Under the pieces are notes generated by a model that did not search any database, was not told the DNA's origin, and was given only the letters and a program-made list of their open reading frames with translations. A DNA stretch of 49,951 bases from Deinococcus ruber. Its GTDB lineage: Bacteria > Deinococcota > Deinococci > Deinococcales > Deinococcaceae. The stretch is taken from positions 1 to 49,951 of the forward strand of contig NZ_BMQL01000031.1 in NCBI RefSeq assembly GCF_014648095.1, in the 5' to 3' direction. Shown one piece after another: positions 36,622 to 45,366 of this stretch. The position numbers were made by a program, and so were the translations under genes. Every line of letters begins with the position of its first letter. Positions within the stretch are counted from its first letter, which is position 1.

Positions 36622-38499
36622 TTACCCACCTGCGGTGCCGCGAACTCTGAGGGAGCGGTCAGGCAGGTGATTGGAGGGGTCGGCAGACAGCGAGAGGGGC
36701 TCGGGACGCCCGAACAGGTACCCCTGGAAGTAGGCGCAGCCCACCGTTCGGAGCAGCTGTGCCTGCTCGGGGGTCTCGATGCCCTCCGCCACCGACGGAA
36801 GGTCAAACGCGTTGGCAAGCGTCACGATGCCGCGCACCACCTCCAGCGCCCTCTTCCCGGCGGGCGTGTCCTTGCCGATCGGTGCCGTGAAGCTCCGGTC
36901 GATCTTCACTACCTGAACCGGGAGGCTCGCCAAGACCACCAAGCTGTTATAGCCGGTTCCGAAGTCATCAAGGGCTGTCCGGACACCCAGTGTGTGCACG
37001 TCATGCAGGACAGCAGCGAAGCGGGGTTCCAGCAGGCTGCTCTCCGTGAGTTCCAGCAGGAGTCGCCGGGGCTCGACCCTACTTTCCGCAAGAACCCACC
37101 GGAGGTGTTCGACGAAGTCCGGCTGACGGATCTCCAGAGCGCTGACATTCACCGAGACCCGCTTGACGCGTCTTGTTTTCACAGCGTCGACCGCCTGCCG
37201 CAGCACCCAGCGGCCGATGGGAACGATCAGCCCGGAGGTTTCGGCCAGCAGAATGAAGTCCAGTGGGCTGACGATCCCCGCGGGTCTGATCCAGCGGAGC
37301 AGCGCCTCATGCGCGACCACAGCCTGCGTCGCGGCATGAACCACCGGCTGGAAGTACAACTGCAGTTCATGCCGTTCGAGAGCTCGGTGGAGGGCCGTCA
37401 GGCGCTCCACCGGCAGGTCAGTCTGCTCATCTTCCTGCCGCTGGAAGGCCGCATGTCCACCACCTGCCCGTTTGACCCGGTCCATGGCGGCGTCCGCATG
37501 GCTGAGCAGGGCGTCCAGCTCCAGAGCATCGTCCGGATACACGCTGAACCCGAGACTCCAATGCACGAACACCTCCTGATTGCTGACCAGGAACGGCTGG
37601 GTGAACGTGTCCTTCAGGCGCTGCGTGACCACGGCAATGTCCGCGACCGAGCGGATATCAGTCAGCAGCAGCACGAACTCGTCGCCGCCCATGCGGGCCA
37701 CCACGTCACTGGTCGCTGTGGCTTCCTGCAACCGGCGTGCGACGGCCGCGAGCAGGCCGTCACCCTCAGCATGCCCGAAGGTCTCGTTGATGGGCTTGAA
37801 TCGGTCGAGGTCCAGCAGCCCCACCACCACCTTCTCCCCAGTGATGTCGGCTCGCCGGCAGGCTTCGGTGAGCTGCTGGCGGAACTGCACCCGGTTCGGG
37901 AGACCGGTGAGCGTGTCGTTCATCGCCAGGTGGCTGAGGTCATGCAAGGCCTGACGCAACTTCAGTTCGGCCATCGTCATGTCCGCGAAGGACGCGAGGA
38001 GCGCCTGCTCCTGGTCACTGAATTCTCTGGGTTCAGTCCCGAGAATGCAGAAGGTGCCGAGCTTCTGGCCTTCTGGTGTCACGAGGGGGGCACCGGCGTA
38101 AAACCGAATGTATGGCTCGCCGAGGACGGTGGGATACGAGCGGAAGTGTTCATGTTGCGTGGTGTCCGGGATGACCATCACGTCGTCCTGCACGATGGCG
38201 ACCGAGCAGAACGACTCGCTACGGGGAGCCTCGGAAAATGGAAGGCCATGGTTGGCCTTGAACCACTGCCGATCCTCGTCGACGAAACTGATCTGCGCCA
38301 TCGGGCTGTCGAAGACGCGTACGGCCAGCTCCACCAGGTGATCGAACTGCGACTCCTGGGGCGTGTCGAGGATGCCGTAACGTCGCAGAGCGGCCAGTCT
38401 GAGCTGTTCGGTATACCCCACAGGGTTGTCGGCTGGGTCATCGGATCCTGTTGCGTTGATGAGCGTCACACCGCCCGACTTGATGGGTCCATGAGACAT
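36622..38499 (-). CDS. GAF-GGDEF-EAL bifunctional c-di-GMP protein
   Basis: 625 residues. The GAF domain (about 35-180) starts RRYGILDTPQESQF and has ISFVDEDRQWFKANHG and RFYAGAPLVTPEGQKLGTFC. GGDEF starts MNDTLTGLPNRVQFR with LLDLDRFKPINE and an intact GGDEF at 271-275; no RxxD site. EAL (about 365-605) has EALLRW (EAL at 398-400), LLLELTESSLLEP, LDDFGTGYNSL, VKIDRSF and VAEGIETPEQ, so the phosphodiesterase residues are complete. It is first in a minus-strand operon with the 1050-residue cyclase and probably the REC-GAF-GGDEF gene. AGGT lies shortly before the ATG. The decayed copy at 14846-16314 is its paralogue. Confidence 0.93.
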   Translation of the reverse strand: MSHGPIKSGGVTLINATGSDDPADNPVGYTEQLRLAALRRYGILDTPQESQFDHLVELAVRVFDSPMAQISFVDEDRQWFKANHGLPFSEAPRSESFCSVAIVQDDVMVIPDTTQHEHFRSYPTVLGEPYIRFYAGAPLVTPEGQKLGTFCILGTEPREFSDQEQALLASFADMTMAELKLRQALHDLSHLAMNDTLTGLPNRVQFRQQLTEACRRADITGEKVVVGLLDLDRFKPINETFGHAEGDGLLAAVARRLQEATATSDVVARMGGDEFVLLLTDIRSVADIAVVTQRLKDTFTQPFLVSNQEVFVHWSLGFSVYPDDALELDALLSHADAAMDRVKRAGGGHAAFQRQEDEQTDLPVERLTALHRALERHELQLYFQPVVHAATQAVVAHEALLRWIRPAGIVSPLDFILLAETSGLIVPIGRWVLRQAVDAVKTRRVKRVSVNVSALEIRQPDFVEHLRWVLAESRVEPRRLLLELTESSLLEPRFAAVLHDVHTLGVRTALDDFGTGYNSLVVLASLPVQVVKIDRSFTAPIGKDTPAGKRALEVVRGIVTLANAFDLPSVAEGIETPEQAQLLRTVGCAYFQGYLFGRPEPLSLSADPSNHLPDRSLRVRGTAGG

Positions 38500-38592
38500 G
38501 CTACCTGATCTGCACTCACGGGTCTCTTACACCATGAGTCGCTGGACTGTCAATTCATGTCCTATTTATACAACCTGAACCGATTTCCCGGG

Positions 38593-38945
38593 TCAACGAT
38601 ACGTCTGCGGCACCATCAGGCGGCTCGCGGTTGTCAGATGAATCTGAGACCACCGGGCAGGCGCAGCCGTGTTGCAGCGCGCCTCCTGCACGCTCCGGAC
38701 CAGTTCAGCCAGCCGCTGAGAGCTGAAGATGGACTGACGGCCACCGCCCTGGCCTTGAACACGCGCCGTCTTCAGACCCACCCGCGTGCGCTCACGGATC
38801 ATCTCCCACTCGAACTCCCCAAACAGTTGAAGCACCCTGCGTCCGGCAGACATCGATGTCCACGGTGATCGACATGAAGCCGACACCTGTGGTGTTAAGG
38901 AGCTGGAACGCCAGGGACGCAACTACGTCGCGCCTCACAGTCGGG
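38593..38945 (-). pseudogene. Serine recombinase (resolvase/invertase) remnant
   Basis: SLAFQLLNTTGVGFMSITVD, then in another frame GRRVLQLFGEFEWEMIRERT and VGLKTARVQGQGGGR, match the second half of the catalytic domain and the E helix of serine resolvases. The C-terminal helix-turn-helix is weak and frame-disturbed. The N-terminal part with the nucleophilic serine is missing, cut off where IS66-like sequence begins near 38945. It cannot be active. Confidence 0.7.
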
Positions 38946-39025
38946 AAACACGCAAGGTCGCTCCGCAGTCCCCGGGACGCCGTGCTGGCGAAGGACCATT
39001 CACCGATAAGCGTCCTCAGGACATC

Positions 39026-40159
39026 GTGATCGACGTTCCCTTGCCCAACAGCTGTATGGCCTGTGGGTATGTGGGCGAGCTGCTGTTCAAGCGGCACGAC
39101 CGCACCTGGATCAGTGAGCTCCGACCTCAGGCTGTGACGGTCACGGCGTACCACATTCCCGTCATGGCCTGCCCAGCGTGTGGGAAGACGGTGCGTGGTC
39201 AGCATTCCAATCTGCGCACCGACCAGGTCGGCGCGACCGCCCATCGCTGCGGACCCAGGTTGGCGGCGACCGTCCAGACGCTGCACCACGAGCTGGGGGT
39301 TCCGCAACGTCGGATTTCTCGGGTATTGCAGCTCACTACCGGCATCCAGCTGACCCAGGGTGCCAGCACACAGGCCGCTGGACGGCTGGTCCGGGATGCT
39401 GGCCCGTTGGCCGTACATGTGGCGGCACTGGAGCAGGAGCTGCGTTCAGCTCCGTACGTTCATCACGATGACACTGGCTGGCGGATAGACGCCACGCCCG
39501 CGTGGGTCAGCACCGTTCGTTCTCAGGACACCGTGGTGTTCCGAGCAAACCTGCATCACACCAACCAGGAGCTCCGGGACGTGATCGGGAACGACTTCAA
39601 CGGGGTGCTGGTATGTGACCGGTTCAACGTCTATGACAGCACCCTGCTCGCCAAGGTGCGGCAGCAGAAGTGTCTGGCCCACGTGCTGCGCAACGCCACG
39701 GCAGTACGTGAAGGGGAACAGGGAAAGCGCGGACAGGGCCACGTATACGGGCAGCGGCTGGCGGGGGTCTGCCGGGAGCGGATGGGCCTCCATCGTCTGT
39801 ACCGCAAGGGAGTGTGCACCACAGACGAGTACCGAGCGCAGGGTGAGGAGCTCACCCTGCGTCTGAATCACCTGCTCCAGCGGCGTCCCTTGAAGACAGT
39901 AGGAAACGAGCGGTTGCGGCTCGGTCTGCTGAACCAGCATGAGCAGAGCCGATTGCTGCGTTTTCTCGAGGATCCAGATATCCCGCCGACGAATAACCCT
40001 GCCGAGCGAAGTCTGCGGACGGTGGTAATGGCGAGGAAAGTGTCGCAGTGCAGCAAAAATGCGCTTGGGGCACAGACGTACATGCGGATCAAGTCCACGG
40101 TAGAGACCGCTCGTCTTCGTGGTCAGGATCCCGTTGACATCCTGATCAGTTTCCGCTAA
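39026..40159 (+). CDS. tnpC: IS66-family transposase
   Basis: A 377-codon frame with a GTG start. A zinc-ribbon-like region (NSCMACGYVGELL and VMACPACGKTVRG) is followed by the DDE core: SAPYVHHDDTGWRIDATPAW (first Asp), GNDFNGVLVCDRFNVYD (second Asp), QKCLAHVLRNA, and PPTNNPAERSLRTVVMARK (Glu). This is the IS66 TnpC pattern. Codons upstream of the GTG remain open and protein-like back to about 38950, so the true N-terminus is probably longer or was truncated where it meets the resolvase remnant. The companion genes tnpA and tnpB are absent. The catalytic part appears intact. No terminal repeats were identified. Confidence 0.85.
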   Translation: MIDVPLPNSCMACGYVGELLFKRHDRTWISELRPQAVTVTAYHIPVMACPACGKTVRGQHSNLRTDQVGATAHRCGPRLAATVQTLHHELGVPQRRISRVLQLTTGIQLTQGASTQAAGRLVRDAGPLAVHVAALEQELRSAPYVHHDDTGWRIDATPAWVSTVRSQDTVVFRANLHHTNQELRDVIGNDFNGVLVCDRFNVYDSTLLAKVRQQKCLAHVLRNATAVREGEQGKRGQGHVYGQRLAGVCRERMGLHRLYRKGVCTTDEYRAQGEELTLRLNHLLQRRPLKTVGNERLRLGLLNQHEQSRLLRFLEDPDIPPTNNPAERSLRTVVMARKVSQCSKNALGAQTYMRIKSTVETARLRGQDPVDILISFR

Positions 40160-40279
40160 TCAAAGAACTTCAATCTGGGGTCGAGGAGAGTGCGCGATGG
40201 TTCAGCCAAATTCTTACCGAGCTCATTCCTGAACGCCCAGACGTCGATTAACGCCGCAGGCGATCGTGGCCGTCGGAGT

Positions 40280-40525
40280 TCACCGTCTTGGTTGGATCCC
40301 GAGGACGGTCCGCGCCTGAAGGAGTCCTGTTTTCATCCTGTAGAAGTCTGAACGGGCATTTGCTTCTGCAAGGATTCGGTTCTCCCGGACGACGGCAAAC
40401 TTCCGTTCATACGGTGCGCCTCGCCATTCGAAGGTACAGCCTCGTTTCCGCAGTTCCTGATAGATCCACTGAAGGGTCGAGGCCTGTCCATCCATCGTCA
40501 GCATGGTCTCAATCTCCCGTTCCAT
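40280..40525 (-). CDS. Hypothetical protein, about 80 residues
   Basis: A soluble alpha/beta protein of balanced composition (TLQWIYQELRKRGCTFEWRG, then YERKFAVVRENRILAEA). The second ATG, at 40504, has GGGAG 9 bases upstream and may be the real start (74 residues). No family is recognised. It lies alone between the IS66-like gene and the HAMP sensor. Confidence 0.55.
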   Translation of the reverse strand: MEREIETMLTMDGQASTLQWIYQELRKRGCTFEWRGAPYERKFAVVRENRILAEANARSDFYRMKTGLLQARTVLGIQPRR

Positions 40526-40692
40526 ATCTGTAACTGCTCAGCGGGGTCTTGTGAACGGAGAACTGGTAGGGTAAGGGCATCGAACACTCAGCCTGCCCTC
40601 CTTGTCAGACGCTCGCTGCTGAACGCCAGGCAGCGCGACAGCGTGCACCCCACCCCGAAGGCACGCTGAGCGTGACGATCCTGTCAGACCCT

Positions 40693-40714
40693 CGTTGTTA
40701 GTCTGAGAACAACG
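40693..40714. promoter_or_regulatory. Inverted repeat upstream of HAMP sensor gene
   Basis: CGTTGTT (40693-40699) and AACAACG (40708-40714) form a perfect 7-base inverted repeat with an 8-base centre, 105 bases before the chosen start at 40819. It could be an operator. No -35/-10 pair was assigned. Confidence 0.3.
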
Positions 40715-40818
40715 GCAGCTGTCCGGATGCCCTTTAACGCATGCGCCTTCAACATCTATCGCCGTTGTTGCACGAGATCGACGCTGTTGACCTCTCGAGG
40801 GTCACCGAGGACGTACGT

Positions 40819-41823
40819 ATGGCGATCCCCAAACGAACCCTGTTTCTCAGCCTGCGGGTCAAGCTGCTCCTGTCGTTTTCTCTCGCCTTTACGCTGATGT
40901 TCGCCGCTGTGTTCGGGTGGTTTTATACCTTCTCGAGCAACGTGGCCAGCGCACAGCTCCACCGTCACCTCGAAGACTACCTGGCCACGACTGCCAAGGG
41001 CATCAACGGAGATGAATTTCAGCAACTGACCCATTTCCCGGCTGGCACCGAACCCGACAGCCCGGTGTACCGCAAACAGCAAGCGTGGCTGCAACAACTC
41101 CATACCGTTGACCAGAACGAAGTGTCATACACCGTCTTGATCAAGGATGGGAACAGGTTTCAGATTGTCGGTGATCCTCTCCGGGCGAGTGACCCGAAGC
41201 ATGCGACGATCTTCATGAACACGTACAAGCTCTCTGAGCTGCAAATCCCTACGGGCAACAGTGATACGAACCTCACGCCCTATCGAGACGGCAGCGGCGC
41301 GGCCTTAGTGGAAGGCTACCGGCTCATCTCCAATTCGAAGAAGCAGGTGGTCGGCGCGATTGGCGTCATGTTTAACAGCGCCCAGGTTCAGGAGGTGCAG
41401 CAGGCGATCAAAGAAGAGATCTGGCGGGTCTTCCTTCTCAGCTACCTGGTGGCCGTGAGTGTGGTGTACTTCAGTTCTGCACTCCTGGCTCAGCCGATCG
41501 ACCGACTGAAGCGTATGGCCTCACGGGTGGCCCAGGGTGACTACAGTGATAACTTCGCTGGCTTCGAACGCTCCTGGCTCCAGGATGAAATCAGTGTGCT
41601 TGGGGCCGTCTTCGCACACATGGTTGGCCAGGTCAATCAGCGCGAGAAGATCCTGAAACAGGAGGTTCAAGGCCTGCGGATCGAGATTGATCAAGTTCGT
41701 AAAGCCAAGCAGGTCGAAGAGATTGTGGACACGGACTTCTTCCAGGATCTGAAGGGCAAGGCGAAGGAAATGCGTGGCCGGGCACGCCAAACACCTGTCA
41801 TCATGACACCAACCTCCACATAG
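40819..41823 (+). CDS. Membrane sensor with Cache-like and HAMP domains, no output domain
   Basis: The start at 40819 (MAIPKRTLFLSLRVKLLLSF) is preferred because GAGG lies 8-11 bases upstream and the first helix follows at once; an upstream ATG at 40741 adds 26 residues. The 334-residue protein has TM1 (about 14-36), an extracytoplasmic sensor domain (40-205) and TM2 (about 208-228). A HAMP domain (229-285, QPIDRLKRMASRVAQGDYSD) and a coiled coil follow. It ends with VEEIVDTDFFQDLKGKAKEM, a motif seen after HAMP in cyanobacterial-type cyclase/kinase sensors. No kinase, cyclase or GGDEF domain follows, so it must signal through a partner. No neighbour on the same strand supplies one. Confidence 0.8.
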   Translation: MAIPKRTLFLSLRVKLLLSFSLAFTLMFAAVFGWFYTFSSNVASAQLHRHLEDYLATTAKGINGDEFQQLTHFPAGTEPDSPVYRKQQAWLQQLHTVDQNEVSYTVLIKDGNRFQIVGDPLRASDPKHATIFMNTYKLSELQIPTGNSDTNLTPYRDGSGAALVEGYRLISNSKKQVVGAIGVMFNSAQVQEVQQAIKEEIWRVFLLSYLVAVSVVYFSSALLAQPIDRLKRMASRVAQGDYSDNFAGFERSWLQDEISVLGAVFAHMVGQVNQREKILKQEVQGLRIEIDQVRKAKQVEEIVDTDFFQDLKGKAKEMRGRARQTPVIMTPTST

Positions 41824-41946
41824 ACGCGGACGACCTGCTCAGCGCGATGCCTGCTCCGCTGAGTAGTCATTGTCTACCTTTCCGCTGATCAGCCACTTCC
41901 TGAAAGCCCTGGAACTCGCACACACCTTGCATCAAGGGAACCGAGC

Positions 41947-42168
41947 ATGCCGATGGCCCTGGCGTTCCTTATTCACCTGCTCGGTGTCGCCAGCATTGCG
42001 CTGGAGTTCGGAGGAACTGAACCCCAGGCCATCGCGGCCCTCCTGTGCTGGCCGCTCGTAGCAGCAAGGAGAATGTGTTCGAATGCCATTGCGACCAGTG
42101 AAGCAACGGGTGACACGGCTGTCTCACCTCTGGCGTGCAGGCGCTCCTCTGCTGTCTCGACCTCCTGA
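41947..42168 (+). CDS. Possible small membrane protein, 73 residues
   Basis: AAGGGA lies about 8 bases before this ATG. The first 45 residues (MPMALAFLIHLLGVASIALE and AIAALLCWPLVAARRM) form two hydrophobic segments. The tail is Ser/Ala-rich and less convincing. No domain is recognised. It sits just upstream of the IS630 element. Confidence 0.4.
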   Translation: MPMALAFLIHLLGVASIALEFGGTEPQAIAALLCWPLVAARRMCSNAIATSEATGDTAVSPLACRRSSAVSTS

Positions 42169-42241
42169 TTGGTGAACAGTGTCTTCCAGGGTGTCCTGAG
42201 CACCAGAGCTTCCATGCTTTCCCTTGGTGTGGGAAATATAT

Positions 42242-43275
42242 ATTGATCTCGGCGTGGCTTAGCACTGCTATTTTGGAAGGATGCCTGGTTGGCTTCCCAC
42301 TCACCTCACTCGCGCTCAGCTCGAAGAACGGCGCCTCGCCGCCCTGGACTGGCTGCAGCAGGATACCCATTCCTACGCCCAGATCGCGGAGCCGTTCGGC
42401 GTTTCGGTGCATACCGTCAACAGTTGGAAGACTCGCCTGAAGCGCAAGGGTACGATTCAGGCGACCGTCGCTCCCGGTCCACCCTCCCGGCTGACCCCCG
42501 ATCAGCATGCTCAGCTGCGGACCCTCCTGCGGGAGGGTCCACTGGCGTATGGACACCAGGACCACCCGCCGCGTCCGGGACCTGATCGGCCAAGCCTTTG
42601 GAGTTTGGTATCACAGTGACCACGTTCGCAAGCTGCTCCAGCAGCTTGGGTTCAGCCCGCAGATGCCCGATGGACGTGCGGCAGAGCGCAACGAGCTTCG
42701 GATTGCCTCCTGGCGGGCACAGGTCGCACCGGAGCTGGAAAAAAAGGTCGCTGAGGGTGCGACACTCGTCTACCTGGACGAAGTTGGCTTCGCGCTGAAG
42801 GGTGTGCGTCGGCGGACCTGGGCGCCCAGGGGCGAGACGCCCCTGGTGACGTTTCCAGCCAACTGAAGCGAGCTGTCGACCATTGGGGCCGTTACCTCCG
42901 ATGGCCAGTTTTTCCAAAACACCCAGCAGGGGACGATCTGTAGCTCAGGGGTTATCCGGTTTCTGACACATCTCCTGAATCAGATTGCTGGGCCAGTGGT
43001 GGTGGTGCTGGACAACGCCGGCATCCACCGCTCGAAGAGCGTCCAGGCGTTCGTGGCTCTCCACGAACGCCTGTCCTTGGTGTATCTACCGCCCTACGCT
43101 CCGGAGCTGAACCCAATAGAGCTGGTCTGGGCGTATATCAAACGGAATGTGCTGGGAAATTGCTGCCTGCGGACGGTCAAGGAACTGCGTGCCCGACTGG
43201 TGCAGGCTTGGCGGCGAGTCCGGTATGTCCGGCTCCCTCAGCGGCTCATGGATGCCAACCTCCGCCGAGATCAAT
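42242..43275 (+). mobile_element. IS630-family insertion sequence, broken
   Basis: Perfect 13-base terminal inverted repeats, ATTGATCTCGGCG (42242-42254) and CGCCGAGATCAAT (43263-43275), enclose a damaged transposase. A second copy of the right 56 bases lies at 44283-44338, so the fructosamine-kinase-like gene is bracketed by two right ends. Confidence 0.8.
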
Positions 43276-43283
43276 CAGGCTGA
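42281..43283 (+). pseudogene. IS630-family transposase, frameshift plus in-frame stop
   Basis: The first frame starts at 42281 (MPGWLPTHLTRAQLEERR) with a helix-turn-helix (YAQIAEPFGVSVHTVNSWK). It shifts near 42550 to a frame with RRVRDLIGQAFGVWYHSDHV, RKLLQQLGFSPQ and the first Asp in LVYLDEVGFALKG. An in-frame TGA at 42864-42866 follows VTFPAN, where Trp would be expected. The same frame then continues SELSTIGAVTSDGQFFQ, VVVVLDNAGIHRSK (second Asp) and LPPYAPELNPIELVWAYIKR (Glu). All three catalytic acids survive, but two lesions prevent a full product. Confidence 0.82.
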
Positions 43284-43337
43284 AGGGCTCCCTTATTGGA
43301 TCGCCAACGGTCCGGCAACTACGATAGGCTGGCAGGA

Positions 43338-44237
43338 ATGTCCAATCCATCCGAACAACAGGCTCTGCTGCAAGCCGTATTGCTGGATCGTCAGATTGAC
43401 GATGCCCGGGACACGACCCTGCTCACCGGGGGCATGGTCAATGACGTTTGGATGGTAACGCGGATCTCGACGGAACGGCTCGTGATCAAAACAGCGGTCC
43501 AGGCGCCGCCCTCCTTGTATGACGTGGAAGCAGAGGGCCTGTGTCAACTGCGCGATTTGGGTGGCGTCCGCACCCCTGAGGTTCTGGGGGTTGGTCCGTC
43601 CTGGCTGGTCCTGGAGGCGTGTCTGTCGGCCGATCCTGCCGACCGGAACTTCTGGGCCCGTCTGGGACGAGCGACGGCCGGTCTGCATGGGGTTCAGGGC
43701 GATCGCTTCGGCTGGCATCGTGATGGCTGGTTGGGCTTGTTGCCTCAGCGCAACCCTTGGACCGAAGATGGACACACTTTCTTCGCCGAGCAACGCCTGC
43801 TGCGGTATCTCCCTGAACCGAACGTGGAGGCCCTGCTCAGCCCCCAGGATCGTCGAGCGATCGAACATCTGTGCGCCCGGCTGCCCGAGCTGATCCCTGC
43901 TGGACCGCCCTCATTGACCCATGGGGATTTCTGGCCGAACAATATTGTGATGACGGCGGACGGCACGCCGGTTTTCCTGGATCCAGCAGTGTCTTGGATG
44001 TGGCCTGAAGTGGACCTGGGCATGATGCACTACGTGGTTCAGGCTGTACCCGAGTTCGCCGCTAGTGCCATCCCTGTGTTCGTTGAGGCCTACCAGGATG
44101 TCCGGCCGTTGGAGCCGGGGTGGCAGACACGGGCCCCGCTGATGTTCTTGCGGGAACTGCTGAGCATGCTGGCCCACGAGGGTGACGTCTGGGATTGCGT
44201 TGCCAGAATACGGGATATCATTCGGCCTTTCGCCTGA
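43338..44237 (+). CDS. Fructosamine kinase family protein
   Basis: 299 residues, starting MSNPSEQQALLQAV; an upstream in-frame ATG at 43296 lies in IS-derived DNA and is rejected. The kinase-like fold shows an N-lobe with LVIKTAVQAP (ATP-binding Lys) and EAEGLCQLRDLG. The catalytic loop is LTHGDFWPNNIVM and the metal loop is PVFLDPAVSWMWPEVDLGM, which together resemble fructosamine-3-kinase/aminoglycoside-phosphotransferase relatives. Such enzymes phosphorylate ketoamines on glycated protein or small molecules. The gene lies between two IS630 right ends in the same orientation, so it may have been carried or trapped by that element. A drug-phosphotransferase role cannot be excluded. Confidence 0.8.
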   Translation: MSNPSEQQALLQAVLLDRQIDDARDTTLLTGGMVNDVWMVTRISTERLVIKTAVQAPPSLYDVEAEGLCQLRDLGGVRTPEVLGVGPSWLVLEACLSADPADRNFWARLGRATAGLHGVQGDRFGWHRDGWLGLLPQRNPWTEDGHTFFAEQRLLRYLPEPNVEALLSPQDRRAIEHLCARLPELIPAGPPSLTHGDFWPNNIVMTADGTPVFLDPAVSWMWPEVDLGMMHYVVQAVPEFAASAIPVFVEAYQDVRPLEPGWQTRAPLMFLRELLSMLAHEGDVWDCVARIRDIIRPFA

Positions 44238-44282
44238 ATGGGTCCGAAGCATGACCAGAGCGTGAGGCCTGACCACCAGACT

Positions 44283-44338
44283 CCGGTATGTCCGACTCCC
44301 TCAGCATCTTATGAATGCCAACCTACGCCGAGATCAAT
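44283..44338 (+). repeat. Second copy of IS630 right end
   Basis: These 56 bases match 43220-43275 at about 50 positions, including the terminal CGCCGAGATCAAT. This is the tail of another IS630 copy; the rest of that copy is missing. Confidence 0.75.
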
Positions 44339-44503
44339 AATATACAAGTGGGAGGGGTCGTGTCGTTGCCCCGTATCCCCCTTCCCACTTCTCCTGCGCT
44401 TGCTCTAGCACCCGCCTGGGAACAATTCTGCCTGCACCAAAAACGCCTCCCGAACACACGTGACCGCCCAACAGGGAGACGCGACAATCCACGTTCCACC
44501 TCG

Positions 44504-45334
44504 CTAGCGCTGGGCAACGGCGGAGAGAAACTGCTGCGTCCGCCCGCAGATCTCCGCGGCATTCCGATCAGTGAGTGCATGCGGCGCGCCCTGCACCTGC
44601 ACCGCCGTCACATGCCCGAACCTCCCCATCAGGTTGCTGACGGTCTGAGCATCCACCACACGATCTTCCGAACCCGTCAGGATCAGCACGGGAACATGCA
44701 CCAAGGCCAGCAACGGAAGCACCGTCTGCGAACGAATCGACCGGGCCAGCTGATAGAACCTCAACGGCCCAGCCCGGACATACGCCGACACGCACCACGG
44801 CCAGAAGCCTGGGCGTTCCCGTGGCAGATCCTGCAGCAGATGCCCGACTTGCAGATGAATCGCCGGATTCTCCGGAATCCCAGTGGGTGCACACGCAATC
44901 AGCGGGCCCGACAGGTGAGGAAACCGAGCGGCCAGCTGGATCACCACCTCCGCACCCAGGGAATGCCCCAGCAGGGCAGTGCCCTGCAGGGCAGTGGCCT
45001 CCACCCACTGCGCCAGGTGCTCCGTCAACTGGTCGGGATGGTTGGCGTTGTGGAGGTGCCCGGCCGACAGACCGTGGCCGGGAGGATCATAGAGCCACAC
45101 CGTGTGGGACGCTGCGAGGAGATGGGCGAGGCGGCGGTACATCCACGACGCGCAGCCGAGCCCCGGCACGATCACGATCGGGGCGTGAAGCCCCGTCCCG
45201 TAGCGCCGGGCATGGGTGCGTACCCCGCGGATCGTTGAGAACATCGAGCGGCCTGCCGGGACCGTTCGCCAGGTGTCTGAACGGACGGCACTGGCCAACG
45301 CTGGGCGAAATGTGCGGCGGGTCAAGGGCGGCAT
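44504..45334 (-). CDS. Alpha/beta hydrolase
   Basis: The start at 45334 (MPPLTRRTFRPAL) is chosen because upstream codons in the same open frame belong to the IS630 end. In this 276-residue protein the fold shows IVIVPGLGCASWMYRRL (oxyanion), YDPPGHGLSAG, GHSLGAEVV (nucleophile Ser125), VPVLILTGSEDRVVD (acid) and GAPHALT (His). The triad is complete. The family includes esterases, haloperoxidase-like and C-C hydrolases, so the substrate is unknown. The IS630 transposase frame is fused in phase with it, giving a 465-codon open frame from 45901; whether a fusion is made is unclear. Confidence 0.85.
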   Translation of the reverse strand: MPPLTRRTFRPALASAVRSDTWRTVPAGRSMFSTIRGVRTHARRYGTGLHAPIVIVPGLGCASWMYRRLAHLLAASHTVWLYDPPGHGLSAGHLHNANHPDQLTEHLAQWVEATALQGTALLGHSLGAEVVIQLAARFPHLSGPLIACAPTGIPENPAIHLQVGHLLQDLPRERPGFWPWCVSAYVRAGPLRFYQLARSIRSQTVLPLLALVHVPVLILTGSEDRVVDAQTVSNLMGRFGHVTAVQVQGAPHALTDRNAAEICGRTQQFLSAVAQR

Positions 45335-45366
45335 GCCAGAGCATAGCCGCTCTGCACGTGGTGATA

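Noticed and set aside
35581..38508. 975-codon plus-strand ORF
   Set aside because: Antisense to the multi-sensor cyclase and GGDEF-EAL genes, which have clear domains.
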